A stretch of 57,048 nucleotides of DNA from Bacillota bacterium (GTDB lineage Bacteria; Bacillota; Clostridia; Lutisporales; Lutisporaceae): contig JAKJBU010000003.1 of the NCBI GenBank assembly GCA_022706825.1, positions 1 to 57,048 on the forward strand, written 5' to 3'. This document shows positions 15,994-24,952 of this stretch, piece by piece (the first letter of the stretch is position 1; each line of letters starts with the position of its first letter). The notes under the pieces were generated by a model. That model did not search any database and had not been told where the DNA came from. It saw nothing but the letters and a program-made list of their open reading frames with translations. The position numbers were made by a program, and so were the translations under genes.

Positions 15994-16953
15994 CTAATAT
16001 TGCCCCTCGGCATCTTTTCTGTACTTCTCCGCCTCCTCAGACAGCTTGTAATCCGATTTCTCCAGGATTTCCATATATCCGCCCAGAAACTTAATCAGCT
16101 CACTGTCTGCATTGTCTTTTACAGCTTTGATGTAAACTTCTTTTGCTTCAGGATTCATCGTCTTTGTATCGTAGCTGAAAAGCGGAGTATTATTCAATCC
16201 GTACAGAATGAACATGATATATCTTTTCTGCAGTTCCTTTATGCTTTCAGCCTTGGCAGAGCCGCTGTGCTTCGCTATAAAGCTTTCCTGGGCCAACGCC
16301 CTCTCAATTACCTCATCCCAGCCTATCACCAGAGCCCCATCCTTTGCGGGAACTTTATTGCTCTCTGCTGCCATTATATCAATATAATCCTTCATGTCAT
16401 CCCCTGCATAAGAACTGAATTTCTTAAGAAACTCATAGTTAATAATAGGAAAAAACATACCTTCCGCTGTTTCCACCTTATAGCCCATAGCCTTGGTTTC
16501 ATCAATTAGGCTTTTAACTTCACCATCTTGAATGCTGTCAAGCTTGCTTAGATCAAATTCCGATTTATACGCATTGAACATGGCTTCTTGCACGGCTGTG
16601 CTATAATATCTCTCCTCCAGCTCCGGCAAATTGTTTTTCAGGGACTTTTCAAGTTCATCAAGCATTTTGGATGCGTTTTCCTTTGAAACTTCTGAAATAT
16701 TCTTGTCCATGAACTCAATTATTGCATCAGGCTTGGGATTTCCCTCCGCCAATGCCATAAACTCGGGAATAATCCTATCCTCAATGCTTTCCTCCACAGC
16801 AGGAGGGTTATTATCCTCAGCTTTGCTGCCTGTATTATCCTCTGCAGGTACCGTGCACCCTGTCAGCAATCCTGCACCCAGAAGCACAGCAATGGACATA
16901 ACCAATGAAACAGACCTGAAAAAAGCTTTTTTATTAAACATTTTTATTAGCAT
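15994..16953 (-). CDS. Lipoprotein of unknown function
   Basis: 319 aa from the ATG at 16953, which has AGGGAGAG upstream; the frame runs on to 17097 but overlaps the flavodiiron gene and has no ribosome binding site there. A lipoprotein signal ends in LLTGC about 31 residues in, followed by an acidic Asp/Glu/Asn linker. The remainder is highly charged and largely helical, without a motif I recognise. It sits 74 bp downstream of the flavodiiron gene on the same strand and ends 32 bases short of the thi promoter's -35 to -10 region. No function is proposed. Confidence 0.8.
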   Translation of the reverse strand: MLIKMFNKKAFFRSVSLVMSIAVLLGAGLLTGCTVPAEDNTGSKAEDNNPPAVEESIEDRIIPEFMALAEGNPKPDAIIEFMDKNISEVSKENASKMLDELEKSLKNNLPELEERYYSTAVQEAMFNAYKSEFDLSKLDSIQDGEVKSLIDETKAMGYKVETAEGMFFPIINYEFLKKFSSYAGDDMKDYIDIMAAESNKVPAKDGALVIGWDEVIERALAQESFIAKHSGSAKAESIKELQKRYIMFILYGLNNTPLFSYDTKTMNPEAKEVYIKAVKDNADSELIKFLGGYMEILEKSDYKLSEEAEKYRKDAEGQY

Positions 16954-17027
16954 AACTCTCCCTTCAAAGACACTGCATATTTTTCCGTACACAGTTTTGA
17001 CGCAGCATCTTTGTGAAAAGTTCCGGG

Positions 17028-18215
17028 CTACAGCTTCCCTGCAAAATCCGCTCCGAACTGCACGCATCTGTTCATTGCATCCTGGTCCGGATTCCACAGT
17101 TCTTTTATTCCGTCGCTTACTATTTCAAATTTGGCATCCTTCAATCTTTCCGTCAATATGCCGACCGATTCCCCGCTCCAGCCGTATGAGCCGAAGGCTG
17201 CTGCTTTTTTATTTTTGAAGCCCAAGCCTTTTACCATATCCAACATCCCGCCCACTGCATGCATAATACTCTTATTTACAGTGGAAGAACCGAACAATAC
17301 TGCCTTGGATTTAAATATTTCCGTTATCACATCGTTTTTATCGGAATGAGCAGCATTAAACAGCTTTACTGCAACATCCTTATCAACCGATCTGATTCCT
17401 TCCGCTATAGCTTCGGCCATCCTTCTTGTACCGTTCCACATTGTATCATATACTATTACAATTTGATTTTCCTGATAGTCCTTTGCCCAATCCATGTATT
17501 TCTGAATTATCTGGGCCGGATTGTCCCTCCAGATTATCCCGTGGCTGGGGGCAATTATGTTCACCGGTAAATTGGAGCTTAAAACTTCTTCTATTTTTTT
17601 GGTGACAAAGGTACTGAAGGGGGTCAATATGTTTGCATAGTATTTTATTGCTTCCTGATATAATTCAGCATTGTCTACCAGGTCATTGTACATCAGCTCC
17701 GAGGCATAATGCTGTCCGAAAGCGTCATTGCTGAACAATATGTTTTCACCTGACATGTACACGAACATACTGTCCGGCCAGTGAAGCATCCTTGCTTCCA
17801 CAAAAGTAAGCTTGCTTTCACCAATATCAAGGGTATCTCCGGTTTTTACCGTTACAAAATTCCAGTCCTCATGATAATGCCCTTTTAATATCTTGGCCCC
17901 ATTAGCTGTGCAATAAACGGGAGTATTTGGTATTTCCGCAAGCAGCAGCGGCAGTGCCCCGCTGTGGTCAATTTCACTGTGATTTGCAATTATGTAGTCA
18001 ATTTTATCCAGGTCTATCTCCTTTTTAAGGTTTTCCACAAACTCCTTTGCAAAAGGTGCCCAAACGGTGTCAATAAGTACATTCTTCTTGTCCTTTATAA
18101 GATATGAGTTGTAAGAAGAACCTCTGTGAGTTGAATACTCGTCCCCGTGAAATCTCCTTAGCTCCCAGTCTATTTTCCCTACCCAGGTAACTTTGCCGGT
18201 CATTTTAAAACTCAT
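17028..18215 (-). CDS. fprA: Flavodiiron protein (FprA-type oxygen/NO reductase)
   Basis: 395 aa from the ATG at 18215, with GGAGG 8 bases upstream; an ATG at 18221 is too close to that site. Residues 1-250 are a metallo-beta-lactamase-fold diiron domain with HSEIDH, then His in LHWPDS, Asp in SNDAFGQHY and His in SHGIIW, all six ligands expected. Residues 255-395 are a flavodoxin domain starting IVIVYDTMWNGTRRMAEAIA, with GSSTVN and GSYGWSG loops for FMN. The cytoplasmic enzyme reduces oxygen to water (or NO to nitrous oxide) in anaerobes using rubredoxin or F420-type donors. It stands 81 bp after ftsX on the same strand. Confidence 0.95.
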   Translation of the reverse strand: MSFKMTGKVTWVGKIDWELRRFHGDEYSTHRGSSYNSYLIKDKKNVLIDTVWAPFAKEFVENLKKEIDLDKIDYIIANHSEIDHSGALPLLLAEIPNTPVYCTANGAKILKGHYHEDWNFVTVKTGDTLDIGESKLTFVEARMLHWPDSMFVYMSGENILFSNDAFGQHYASELMYNDLVDNAELYQEAIKYYANILTPFSTFVTKKIEEVLSSNLPVNIIAPSHGIIWRDNPAQIIQKYMDWAKDYQENQIVIVYDTMWNGTRRMAEAIAEGIRSVDKDVAVKLFNAAHSDKNDVITEIFKSKAVLFGSSTVNKSIMHAVGGMLDMVKGLGFKNKKAAAFGSYGWSGESVGILTERLKDAKFEIVSDGIKELWNPDQDAMNRCVQFGADFAGKL

Positions 18216-18296
18216 TTGCATTACCTCCTTTGTTATGCATTAATTATACCATAAATATGCAAAGCTTATGATATCCGCCCATGTGCATTTTCTTGT

Positions 18297-19181
18297 TCAG
18301 TTTTTTGCCGATGACAATCCGAAAAAGACCCCGACAGTTCCCAATGAGGCACTCAGAAACATAATCAGCATAACAAGGCTGGAAGCCAAGGCCTCCCGGG
18401 GCGGAAGTGGAATGAAGGCTATCGGGCCGGCTGCCTGTGTATATAAATACTTCAATGCATATGCTGCCAAGGCTGAGGATAACGCGCCTCCTCCCATGGT
18501 GAGAAGAAGTCCTTCCAGTATGAAGGGAAAACCGATAAAAGCTTCAGGCGCTCCCATCAGCCTCAAGGTATTTATCTGTTCTCTGCAGTCGTATATTCCC
18601 ATTCTGATAATGTGGGATATTATAACTGTTGTGGATATTCCGACAGCGGTTATAATAAGGTATCCCAATACCTTTATTGTCTGTGAAATTCCGAGGATGC
18701 GTTCCAGCACTTCCCTGTTATCCCTCACATGCTCAATACCCTCAATCAGATCTAGTTTTTCCAGTATCAGGCTTATATCTTCTATTTGGATTTTCGCTTC
18801 TATAAAGGGATTGAAAGGATTATCATCCAAATACTCAAGAACACGGGCTTCCTTCCCCAGTATTTTTTCCATCCTGCTGTAGGCTTCCTCTTTACTAACC
18901 AGCCTTGCTTCATGTACTCCCTCAATGTTTCCAATCTCTTCGGCCAGCCTGTCGGCACCGGCAGCGTCCATATCCTCACTGTAATATATGCTTATTTCCG
19001 CTTCTTCTTGTATGGCAAGCACAATATGGCTGCTTACCCACCAACCGGAAATCATCATGGCGAGGATGAAAAAAATGAGCCCGATGCTTAGAAAAGATAA
19101 AATATTTGACAGCAGGTTCAAACGTATTATTGTTTTTGTTTCTTTAATGAAATAACCGGTATTATACAAAATATTCTTCAT
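18297..19181 (-). CDS. ftsX: FtsX, membrane component of the FtsEX cell-wall hydrolase regulator
   Basis: 294 aa. One membrane helix lies at about 22-50 and three near the C-terminus (about 170-195, 215-245, 262-288). A large extracytoplasmic loop of about 115 residues, starting EAEISIYYSEDMD, is the part that binds the wall-hydrolase partner in known systems. QINTLRLMGAPEAFI is the conserved cytoplasmic loop that touches FtsE. The ATG overlaps the ftsE stop by 4 bp. In this locus the partner is most likely the coiled-coil protein encoded just before ftsE. Confidence 0.95.
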   Translation of the reverse strand: MKNILYNTGYFIKETKTIIRLNLLSNILSFLSIGLIFFILAMMISGWWVSSHIVLAIQEEAEISIYYSEDMDAAGADRLAEEIGNIEGVHEARLVSKEEAYSRMEKILGKEARVLEYLDDNPFNPFIEAKIQIEDISLILEKLDLIEGIEHVRDNREVLERILGISQTIKVLGYLIITAVGISTTVIISHIIRMGIYDCREQINTLRLMGAPEAFIGFPFILEGLLLTMGGGALSSALAAYALKYLYTQAAGPIAFIPLPPREALASSLVMLIMFLSASLGTVGVFFGLSSAKN

Positions 19182-19855
19182 CTAAGCTCCCCTGGCCTTT
19201 CCATGATCATGTTCCCGTTATCCATTCGGATATGTACGGCATATCTATCATCTTCAATCAAATGGGTTGCATGGGTAGTGATGATTATGGCTTTATTGTC
19301 ATCTCTGAAGGATTTCAGCAATTCCAGTATGTTTAGGGCATTATCCTTATCCAGATTGCCTGTAGGTTCATCTGCTATTATCAAGACCGGTTCTCTTGAT
19401 ACTGCCCGGGCAATTGCTACTCTCTGGCATTCACCCCAGGACAAGTGCTCTACCAGTGAAAGCATTTTTTGCTCCAAACCCACCTTTTTCAATGCATTTC
19501 CGGCATTTTCCCTTATGCAGCCGGAAGGGATATCCAGAAATCTCATTCCCAGCATGACATTTTCCAAGGCAGTTCTCCCTTTTATCAGCCTGAAATCCTG
19601 AAAGACCGGTCCGATCATTCTGCGCAGGCCCCTGATCCTTGATGCTTGTCCCTTGGATATGTGCTGTCCCAGCACCCTCAAGGAACCGGCAGTCGGATAT
19701 TCCGCACCCATGAAAAGCTTCAGCAGGCTTGTCTTTCCGGAACCGCTGGGTCCGATTACGTATACCAGCTCACCCGGTTTAACTGAAAGCTCAATATTTT
19801 TAAGAGCCATGGTACCATCCGGATACTCCAAACATACTCCCTTAGCTTCTATCAT
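19178..19855 (-). CDS. ftsE: FtsE, ATPase of FtsEX
   Basis: 225 aa, ATG with GGAGGGGAAATA upstream. ABC ATPase with Walker A GPSGSGKTS, Q-loop VFQDFRL, Walker B LIIADEPTGNLD and switch His in TTHATH. The signature motif is unusual: LSWGECQRVAIARA where FtsE normally has LSGGEQQR, so a Trp replaces the first signature glycine. Since this region contacts ATP across the dimer, the change could slow or alter hydrolysis. All other motifs are intact and the gene is not decayed. It lies 27 bp after the EnvC-like gene. Confidence 0.95.
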   Translation of the reverse strand: MIEAKGVCLEYPDGTMALKNIELSVKPGELVYVIGPSGSGKTSLLKLFMGAEYPTAGSLRVLGQHISKGQASRIRGLRRMIGPVFQDFRLIKGRTALENVMLGMRFLDIPSGCIRENAGNALKKVGLEQKMLSLVEHLSWGECQRVAIARAVSREPVLIIADEPTGNLDKDNALNILELLKSFRDDNKAIIITTHATHLIEDDRYAVHIRMDNGNMIMERPGELR

Positions 19856-19882
19856 TATTTCCCCTCCAAATACAATAACAAA

Positions 19883-20995
19883 TTAAAATCTATGAATCAG
19901 TTCTATGAACCCTTCTTTAATTCTTACAGCATGTATATCGTTTCCTGCCAGCAGAGGCTCGAGATTCAGCATCATGCCTTCCTCTCCGAATAATTCCTCC
20001 AGAACTCCCTTCTCCAAAGGCAAACCAAAAAAACTTCCTTCCAAGGCCTGAAACTTAAGCGTGTGTCCTTCCTGAATTGCAAAAGTTCCTGTCAATATAA
20101 GGTTCTTATCAGGTATCCTTATTTCAACCGCTTCCTGATGAAAAGCAAAAATCATTTCTTCAAGATTGGGGTTCTCTGAAATAATTTTGTTTATAGTCCC
20201 ATCGTCAATAGCTCCCTTGACTTCAAAAAGAGAAAAGCTGATTTTTAAAGCATCATAAGGCAATCCCTCCTCTTCAATCATTCGGGAGAATTCCTTTGCG
20301 GTCTCTGAAAGCAAAGGCTTAAGCTCATTCCAGACCCTTTCCAGATTGGAAAGGTATTCCTGGTAATGCTCCTTCTCTCCCTTAAGGGATGCCAGGTATG
20401 CCTCCTTTTCCGCCTTAAGCCTGTTTTTATCAGCTAACGCCGTTCTTGACATACTTTCCTTATCTTTAACCAATGCAAGCTTTTCCGATAGTTTTGATTT
20501 TTCCTCTGCAAGCTTCCTGCCGCTTGACTCCAGCTGCTCCAAAAGCGTTCCGGTATTTTTGGTAAGATCCCGGAGTATGTTCAACCTATGCAAAAAAGTA
20601 CCCAGGCTGTCCGAGTCCAGGATGATTTCCAGGAATGATCCGGCTCCCATCCTCTGATAGCTTTTCAGAACCTGCTCCAAGCTCTTCCGCTTCTTTTCAT
20701 AAGCAAGCTCCTCTTTTGCTATATCCTCTTCCAAGCCTTTTATTTCTTTACTGATTGCTTCTGTTTCGCGGGATAGCTCCTCTGCCTCCGCCTCCGCTAT
20801 TTCAATCTCCTGAGCAAGTATGAACAGTTTCTGCAAAATCTCCTTTTCCTCTTTAGAAATTCCCGAAAGCTTTTCCTTGACTTCAGAAAAAGGAGGCTGT
20901 TGTCCAACTGCGGCACTTGCGGGTAAAATCACTATAGCCGTCATAATTGCGATACTTAATAATACTATTGCTTTCATTTTTCTGAGTTCCGACAT
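19883..20995 (-). CDS. EnvC/CwlO-type coiled-coil protein, likely extracytoplasmic partner of FtsEX
   Basis: 370 aa, ATG with GGAGG 7 bases upstream. Signal peptide about 1-29 (ends ASA). Residues about 35-245 are a long antiparallel coiled coil with the short break YQRMGAGSFLEIILDSDSL, the hallmark of EnvC, PcsB and CwlO N-terminal domains that dock on FtsX. The C-terminal 120 residues are a beta-rich domain (IRIPDKNLILTGTF, LKFQALEGSFFGLPL) of no family I recognise. It is not LytM, CHAP or NlpC/P60, so the protein itself has no visible wall-cutting domain and probably regulates another enzyme. Position directly before ftsE and directly after the GHL10-amidase gene suggests that enzyme as its target. 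Confidence 0.82.
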   Translation of the reverse strand: MSELRKMKAIVLLSIAIMTAIVILPASAAVGQQPPFSEVKEKLSGISKEEKEILQKLFILAQEIEIAEAEAEELSRETEAISKEIKGLEEDIAKEELAYEKKRKSLEQVLKSYQRMGAGSFLEIILDSDSLGTFLHRLNILRDLTKNTGTLLEQLESSGRKLAEEKSKLSEKLALVKDKESMSRTALADKNRLKAEKEAYLASLKGEKEHYQEYLSNLERVWNELKPLLSETAKEFSRMIEEEGLPYDALKISFSLFEVKGAIDDGTINKIISENPNLEEMIFAFHQEAVEIRIPDKNLILTGTFAIQEGHTLKFQALEGSFFGLPLEKGVLEELFGEEGMMLNLEPLLAGNDIHAVRIKEGFIELIHRF

Positions 20996-21064
20996 GGGCC
21001 TGCCTCCTGCTTCAGCTATATTCTTATTCTATCAAATTATCAAAAAAAAGAGTATGTTCATTAC

Positions 21065-23944
21065 TTACTTGAAATATTCAACTACAGATTTCGCTATGCT
21101 CTGGGTAAGCCCGGCCTGCTCATTCTCATCAATCAGCCATTCAAATTCATATGGGTTCGGGACAAAACCGCTTTCAACAAGGATAGATGGTGTCCAGGTA
21201 CCCCTTAAAACATAAAAATTCTTGTTATGCAGCCCTTTGTTGGTTCTGTTCAGATGTGTCAATGTATTTTGGAATATTGTTTCTGCCAATGGCAGTGCAA
21301 GTTTTTCCCGGTAGAAAACTGCAAATCCGTCTACTTTGGATATATCAACATCCTCCGCCATGCTATTGGAATGAAGAGAAAGGAACATATCAGGCTTTGC
21401 ATTTCTGGAGGCTGCAAGGCGCTCTTCCAGGGACACATTCACATCTGCCGCTCTTGTCAGAAATACCCTTGCCCCGAGCTGCTCAAGCTCCGACTGTAAT
21501 TTAAATGCAATATTCAGATTTATGGCCTTTTCCGGATACTCTGTTCCGAGAGGGCCTATTGCGCCTGTATCACTGCCTCCGTGGCCGGGGTCAAGCATAA
21601 TTGCCAGGCCGGAAAGAGGCTCATCACTATTATTTGATTTTACAGGCCTTTTTATATTCAGCACCAGTCCTGTTTCAGTCTTTTGTATATAATAACCGCT
21701 TATGCTCCGGTTTTTTTTCAATGCCATGGTATACTCCGTATTGTTCACTTTTTTTGCAACAGTAACAGATGAAAAAGGTAAATCATCCGGCAGTTCAGGA
21801 GATGCTGCCTGAGAATCGGCTGATACATTAATTTTCAGCAGGGCTCCGTCAAAATCTGCAATAGCAGCAGGCGGAGCTGAGATATCAAGTTTTAAAGAAT
21901 CCCACCCATCCCCGGATATATACTCAGTATCCTTTATAATCGGCCTTGATTGCGCCTTGGAAGTATATACCGCAACATCGCTGTCCTTGACCCATTGCCC
22001 CAGGGACAGACGGACATATCCCTCCGACATTCCGGTAACAGAGTCAAACATTCCGCTGTACAACTCATAGGCTGCTCCATCTGAAGAGCTTGCCTCATTA
22101 TATGTATATATGACCTCTTTTTCAACCTTTGCATAGAATGGTGAACCTTTCATTATCACACCGATCTTTGCGGGGGCGGTACAGCTCTTGGCCGTACCCT
22201 TGTAATTCATTGTATAAACCGGTTTCCCCAGGTCTATATTACGGGGAGTGCCCTTATATGCCGGAATAGTATATTCGCAGGTAAATTTGTCTGCATACAG
22301 CCCTGAGGTTCCTGTCACTGCGCCTGAAGGTTTCATTGAATATCTTTTCCCGCCTATCTGCACCGTTACCGTTGAGCCATAAGGAGCTTCGCAGGAAAGA
22401 GTTATTTTTTCCCCGGGATTACGGTACTCCTGGCTTTGCGGAAAGACTGAAGCTGAAATTATCTCAGCCCCGCTCATTTTTGCCGGTTCGGAATCAGCGG
22501 TTTTTCTGTATATCACACGGGTCACCTCTGAGGCTTCCTGGGATAGTGTAAAAGAATTTGCACCCTCCGTCAGGGGTACCAAAACTCCGAAGTATCCCCG
22601 GGCCGACCTGTTTTCCACAGGTACTCCGTTCAGATACAAAGGCTTTTCCGGATCAGATGAACCGTTCAGGTAATATTTTTCCAAGGTAGTCTGTATATCT
22701 TCAGCCGGACGTGAAACGCTGACCGGAATACTGCTCTTCTTTTTATACAAAGATTTCAAAGCCTCACTTAAAGCCGGATTATTGCATAAAGACCTGTTGC
22801 TGAAAAATATACTTCCTTTTACTTCCTTGTTTTCAGAATTCAATTGTAGCTGCTTTTCCATCTCGGCAATACCATACCATGGGCTTTTTGGATCTGCATC
22901 CCCGGTTCTATATGCTGCCTGTCCGATATACAGATCAACACCCGTACCCGCAGTCACATCGGCCCACCAGCTCAGCAGCCTGCTGTAATCTGCAATTTCG
23001 TAGCCTATATACCAATACAGCTGCGGCGCTATGTAATCCAGCAAGCCCTCCTTTACCCATTTCCTTGTATCAGCATATTGGTCATAGTAGGTTTGCATGC
23101 CTCTCGTATCACTTCCCAGCGTATTTGCACTTTTATTTGCCCAAATACCGAAGGGGCTGACGCCAAAGCTTACAGCTTCACCGGCCGCCTTTACGGCCTT
23201 CGAAAGCTCGCTGATAAGCTTGTTTACATTTTCTCTTCGCCAGTCATCTATATTGCCATAAGCTGTTCCATATTTTGCATAAGCTGCCTTATCGTTAAAG
23301 TCCTTTCCAGGATAGAAATAGTCATCCAGATGTATACCATCGATATCGTAATTTTCTATAATTTCAAGCACTCCGTCTATTACCAGCTTTCTGACTTCGG
23401 GAATTCCCGGATTGTAATAAAGATTGCCGTCACTATGCTTCACGACCCATTCAGGTTTCAATCTGGCCGGGTTGGACGGATCAAGAGAAGCAAGGTCATG
23501 CTTTGGCTCCTTTGGAGTCTTTTTTGTGATTCTGTAAGGGTTGATCCATGCATGCAGTTCCATTCCGCGCTTGTGCGCCTCTGCTGCCCAGAACTCCAGG
23601 GGGTCAAAGGCATTATCAGGTGCGAGTCCCTGTTCCCCCGTCAGATACTTTGACCAGGGGAAAAGCTTTGACTTATAAAGGGCATCTGAAGCAGGCCTGA
23701 CCTGCAGAAAAATCGCATTCAGGCCCATAGCCTCAGCATCATCCAGTATTTTTAAGGCTTCACTTTTCAATACCGCTGAATCGGCAGTGGGCTTTGAAGG
23801 ATAATCTATGTTTGCCACTGTTGCAACCCATACTCCCCTAAGCTCCTCCTTCTCCGGGGCCTCCGGAGCTGCTGAAACTGAAAATACAGATATTATTAAT
23901 GAAAGGGCAAGCAAAAAAATGATGAACTTTGAAATACGCTTCAT
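21065..23944 (-). CDS. Secreted fusion of GHL10 (DUF187) glycosyl hydrolase and Amidase_3
   Basis: 959 aa, signal peptide about 1-26 (ends VSA). Residues about 35-385 form a GHL10/DUF187 domain: ELRGVWVATVANIDYPSKP, FLQVRPASDALYKS, HAWINPYRI and DGIHLDDYFYPG. A beta-rich middle region (about 400-740) has no recognised catalytic motif. Residues about 775-958 are an N-acetylmuramoyl-L-alanine amidase (Amidase_3) with zinc ligands in LDPGHGG, Glu in YPEKAINL, His in SLHSNS, and catalytic Glu in VESGF. Amidases strip stem peptides and leave denuded glycans; the GHL10 enzyme DigH of E. coli cuts such glycans. Combining both in one protein beside FtsEX suggests septal wall splitting. First gene of a same-strand series. 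Confidence 0.92.
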   Translation of the reverse strand: MKRISKFIIFLLALSLIISVFSVSAAPEAPEKEELRGVWVATVANIDYPSKPTADSAVLKSEALKILDDAEAMGLNAIFLQVRPASDALYKSKLFPWSKYLTGEQGLAPDNAFDPLEFWAAEAHKRGMELHAWINPYRITKKTPKEPKHDLASLDPSNPARLKPEWVVKHSDGNLYYNPGIPEVRKLVIDGVLEIIENYDIDGIHLDDYFYPGKDFNDKAAYAKYGTAYGNIDDWRRENVNKLISELSKAVKAAGEAVSFGVSPFGIWANKSANTLGSDTRGMQTYYDQYADTRKWVKEGLLDYIAPQLYWYIGYEIADYSRLLSWWADVTAGTGVDLYIGQAAYRTGDADPKSPWYGIAEMEKQLQLNSENKEVKGSIFFSNRSLCNNPALSEALKSLYKKKSSIPVSVSRPAEDIQTTLEKYYLNGSSDPEKPLYLNGVPVENRSARGYFGVLVPLTEGANSFTLSQEASEVTRVIYRKTADSEPAKMSGAEIISASVFPQSQEYRNPGEKITLSCEAPYGSTVTVQIGGKRYSMKPSGAVTGTSGLYADKFTCEYTIPAYKGTPRNIDLGKPVYTMNYKGTAKSCTAPAKIGVIMKGSPFYAKVEKEVIYTYNEASSSDGAAYELYSGMFDSVTGMSEGYVRLSLGQWVKDSDVAVYTSKAQSRPIIKDTEYISGDGWDSLKLDISAPPAAIADFDGALLKINVSADSQAASPELPDDLPFSSVTVAKKVNNTEYTMALKKNRSISGYYIQKTETGLVLNIKRPVKSNNSDEPLSGLAIMLDPGHGGSDTGAIGPLGTEYPEKAINLNIAFKLQSELEQLGARVFLTRAADVNVSLEERLAASRNAKPDMFLSLHSNSMAEDVDISKVDGFAVFYREKLALPLAETIFQNTLTHLNRTNKGLHNKNFYVLRGTWTPSILVESGFVPNPYEFEWLIDENEQAGLTQSIAKSVVEYFK

Positions 23945-24056
23945 AATTTACTCCTTAACAAATGAATTTTGTAGTATTTATGCTCTTTATGGTATTTCTA
24001 CAAGTTTATGCAAATGCCCTTCTGCTTCTTTGCTTTTTAATAAAACTGTAACAAAA

Positions 24057-24141
24057 GACACGGGGAGAGGACACGGGGACGTTTCTCCTGTCCCGCTTTC
24101 AGCGGGACAGGAGAAACGTCCCCGTGTCCTCTCCCCGTGTC
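24057..24141. repeat. Giant snap-back palindrome C (GGGACACGGGGACG family)
   Basis: Arms 24057-24097 and 24101-24141 are perfect reverse complements over 41 bp around a TTC loop. The tip (TGTCCCGCT-TTC-AGCGGGACA) is the same as in palindrome A, while the outer modules differ (GACACGGGGAGAGGACACGGGGACG). It lies between the MerR-type gene and the GHL10-amidase gene, again between genes of the same strand. Confidence 0.95.
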
Positions 24142-24158
24142 CTCCAAGGTTATTGCTC

Positions 24159-24923
24159 TTATTTATTCATTCCGGTATATATGAGAATTGCATCTCTCAG
24201 GAATTCTGCCGTGCCGGGCTGTTCTTTGTCATAGTAAGCTCTGAACCTCTCGTCATCCACATACATCTGCGCAAGCCCCGCGTGGGCTTCCTTTGAATAG
24301 CTGTCCCAGTAGAAAGTCAGCCACTGCCTGTGCAAATCCGCAGCCCTCTGTGCCAAATCTCCTGCCGGGTCACCGGTTTTGAATGCCTCGCCCAAGGTTT
24401 TCGTCATTTCCCCAGACAGCTTTGTCAGTTCATCATATTCTTCCTTAGTCATGTTTTTTATTTTATTATATGACTTTTCTACCGCATCCTCTCCGTACTT
24501 CTCCCGAACTTCCCTTCCGTACTTTTTCTCATTATCATCCAGCAGCCTTTGCTTAAAGCCTTCGAATTTTTCTTTATCGGTCATACTAATTCTCCCTTCT
24601 GTTAACGCTATGGTTTTTTCTACATTAGCAATCAGCAAATCCAACTGCTCTCTTTTCTCAAGCAGCTTCTTGTGATGTTCCCGCAGTGCTTTAGCTCCGT
24701 CAAAAGAAGGTGACGTCACGATTTCCCTTATCCTGTCCAGGCTCACTCCCAGCTCTTTGTAGAAGAGAATCTGCTGAAGCCTGTCAACTTCCTTCTGCCC
24801 GTATATTCGATATCCTGATGCATTGATTCTGGCCGGCTTAAGAATTCCAATCTCATCATAATACCTCAGGGTTCTCGTGCTGACGCCTGCAAGCTTTCCC
24901 AGCTTCTGCACCGTGTATTCCAT
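24159..24923 (-). CDS. MerR-family regulator with TipAS effector domain
   Basis: 254 aa. Residues 1-70 are a MerR winged helix (YTVQKLGKLAGVSTRTLRYY, DEIGILKPARINASGYR). Then a dimerisation helix, then about 135-250 a TipAS domain (WLTFYWDSYSKEAHAGLAQ, YVDDERFRAYYD). Proteins of this type bind drugs or peptides through TipAS and activate their own and multidrug-response promoters. Its promoter has the stretched spacer expected for self-activation. No efflux gene is adjacent. The ATG follows GGCGGTGAT. Confidence 0.93.
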   Translation of the reverse strand: MEYTVQKLGKLAGVSTRTLRYYDEIGILKPARINASGYRIYGQKEVDRLQQILFYKELGVSLDRIREIVTSPSFDGAKALREHHKKLLEKREQLDLLIANVEKTIALTEGRISMTDKEKFEGFKQRLLDDNEKKYGREVREKYGEDAVEKSYNKIKNMTKEEYDELTKLSGEMTKTLGEAFKTGDPAGDLAQRAADLHRQWLTFYWDSYSKEAHAGLAQMYVDDERFRAYYDKEQPGTAEFLRDAILIYTGMNK

Positions 24924-24952
24924 ATCATCACCGCCTTGAGTCCGATAAGATT

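Noticed and set aside
16631..17218. 195-codon plus-strand frame
   Set aside because: Antisense to the lipoprotein and flavodiiron genes; low-complexity Ser/Pro/Leu composition typical of shadow frames.
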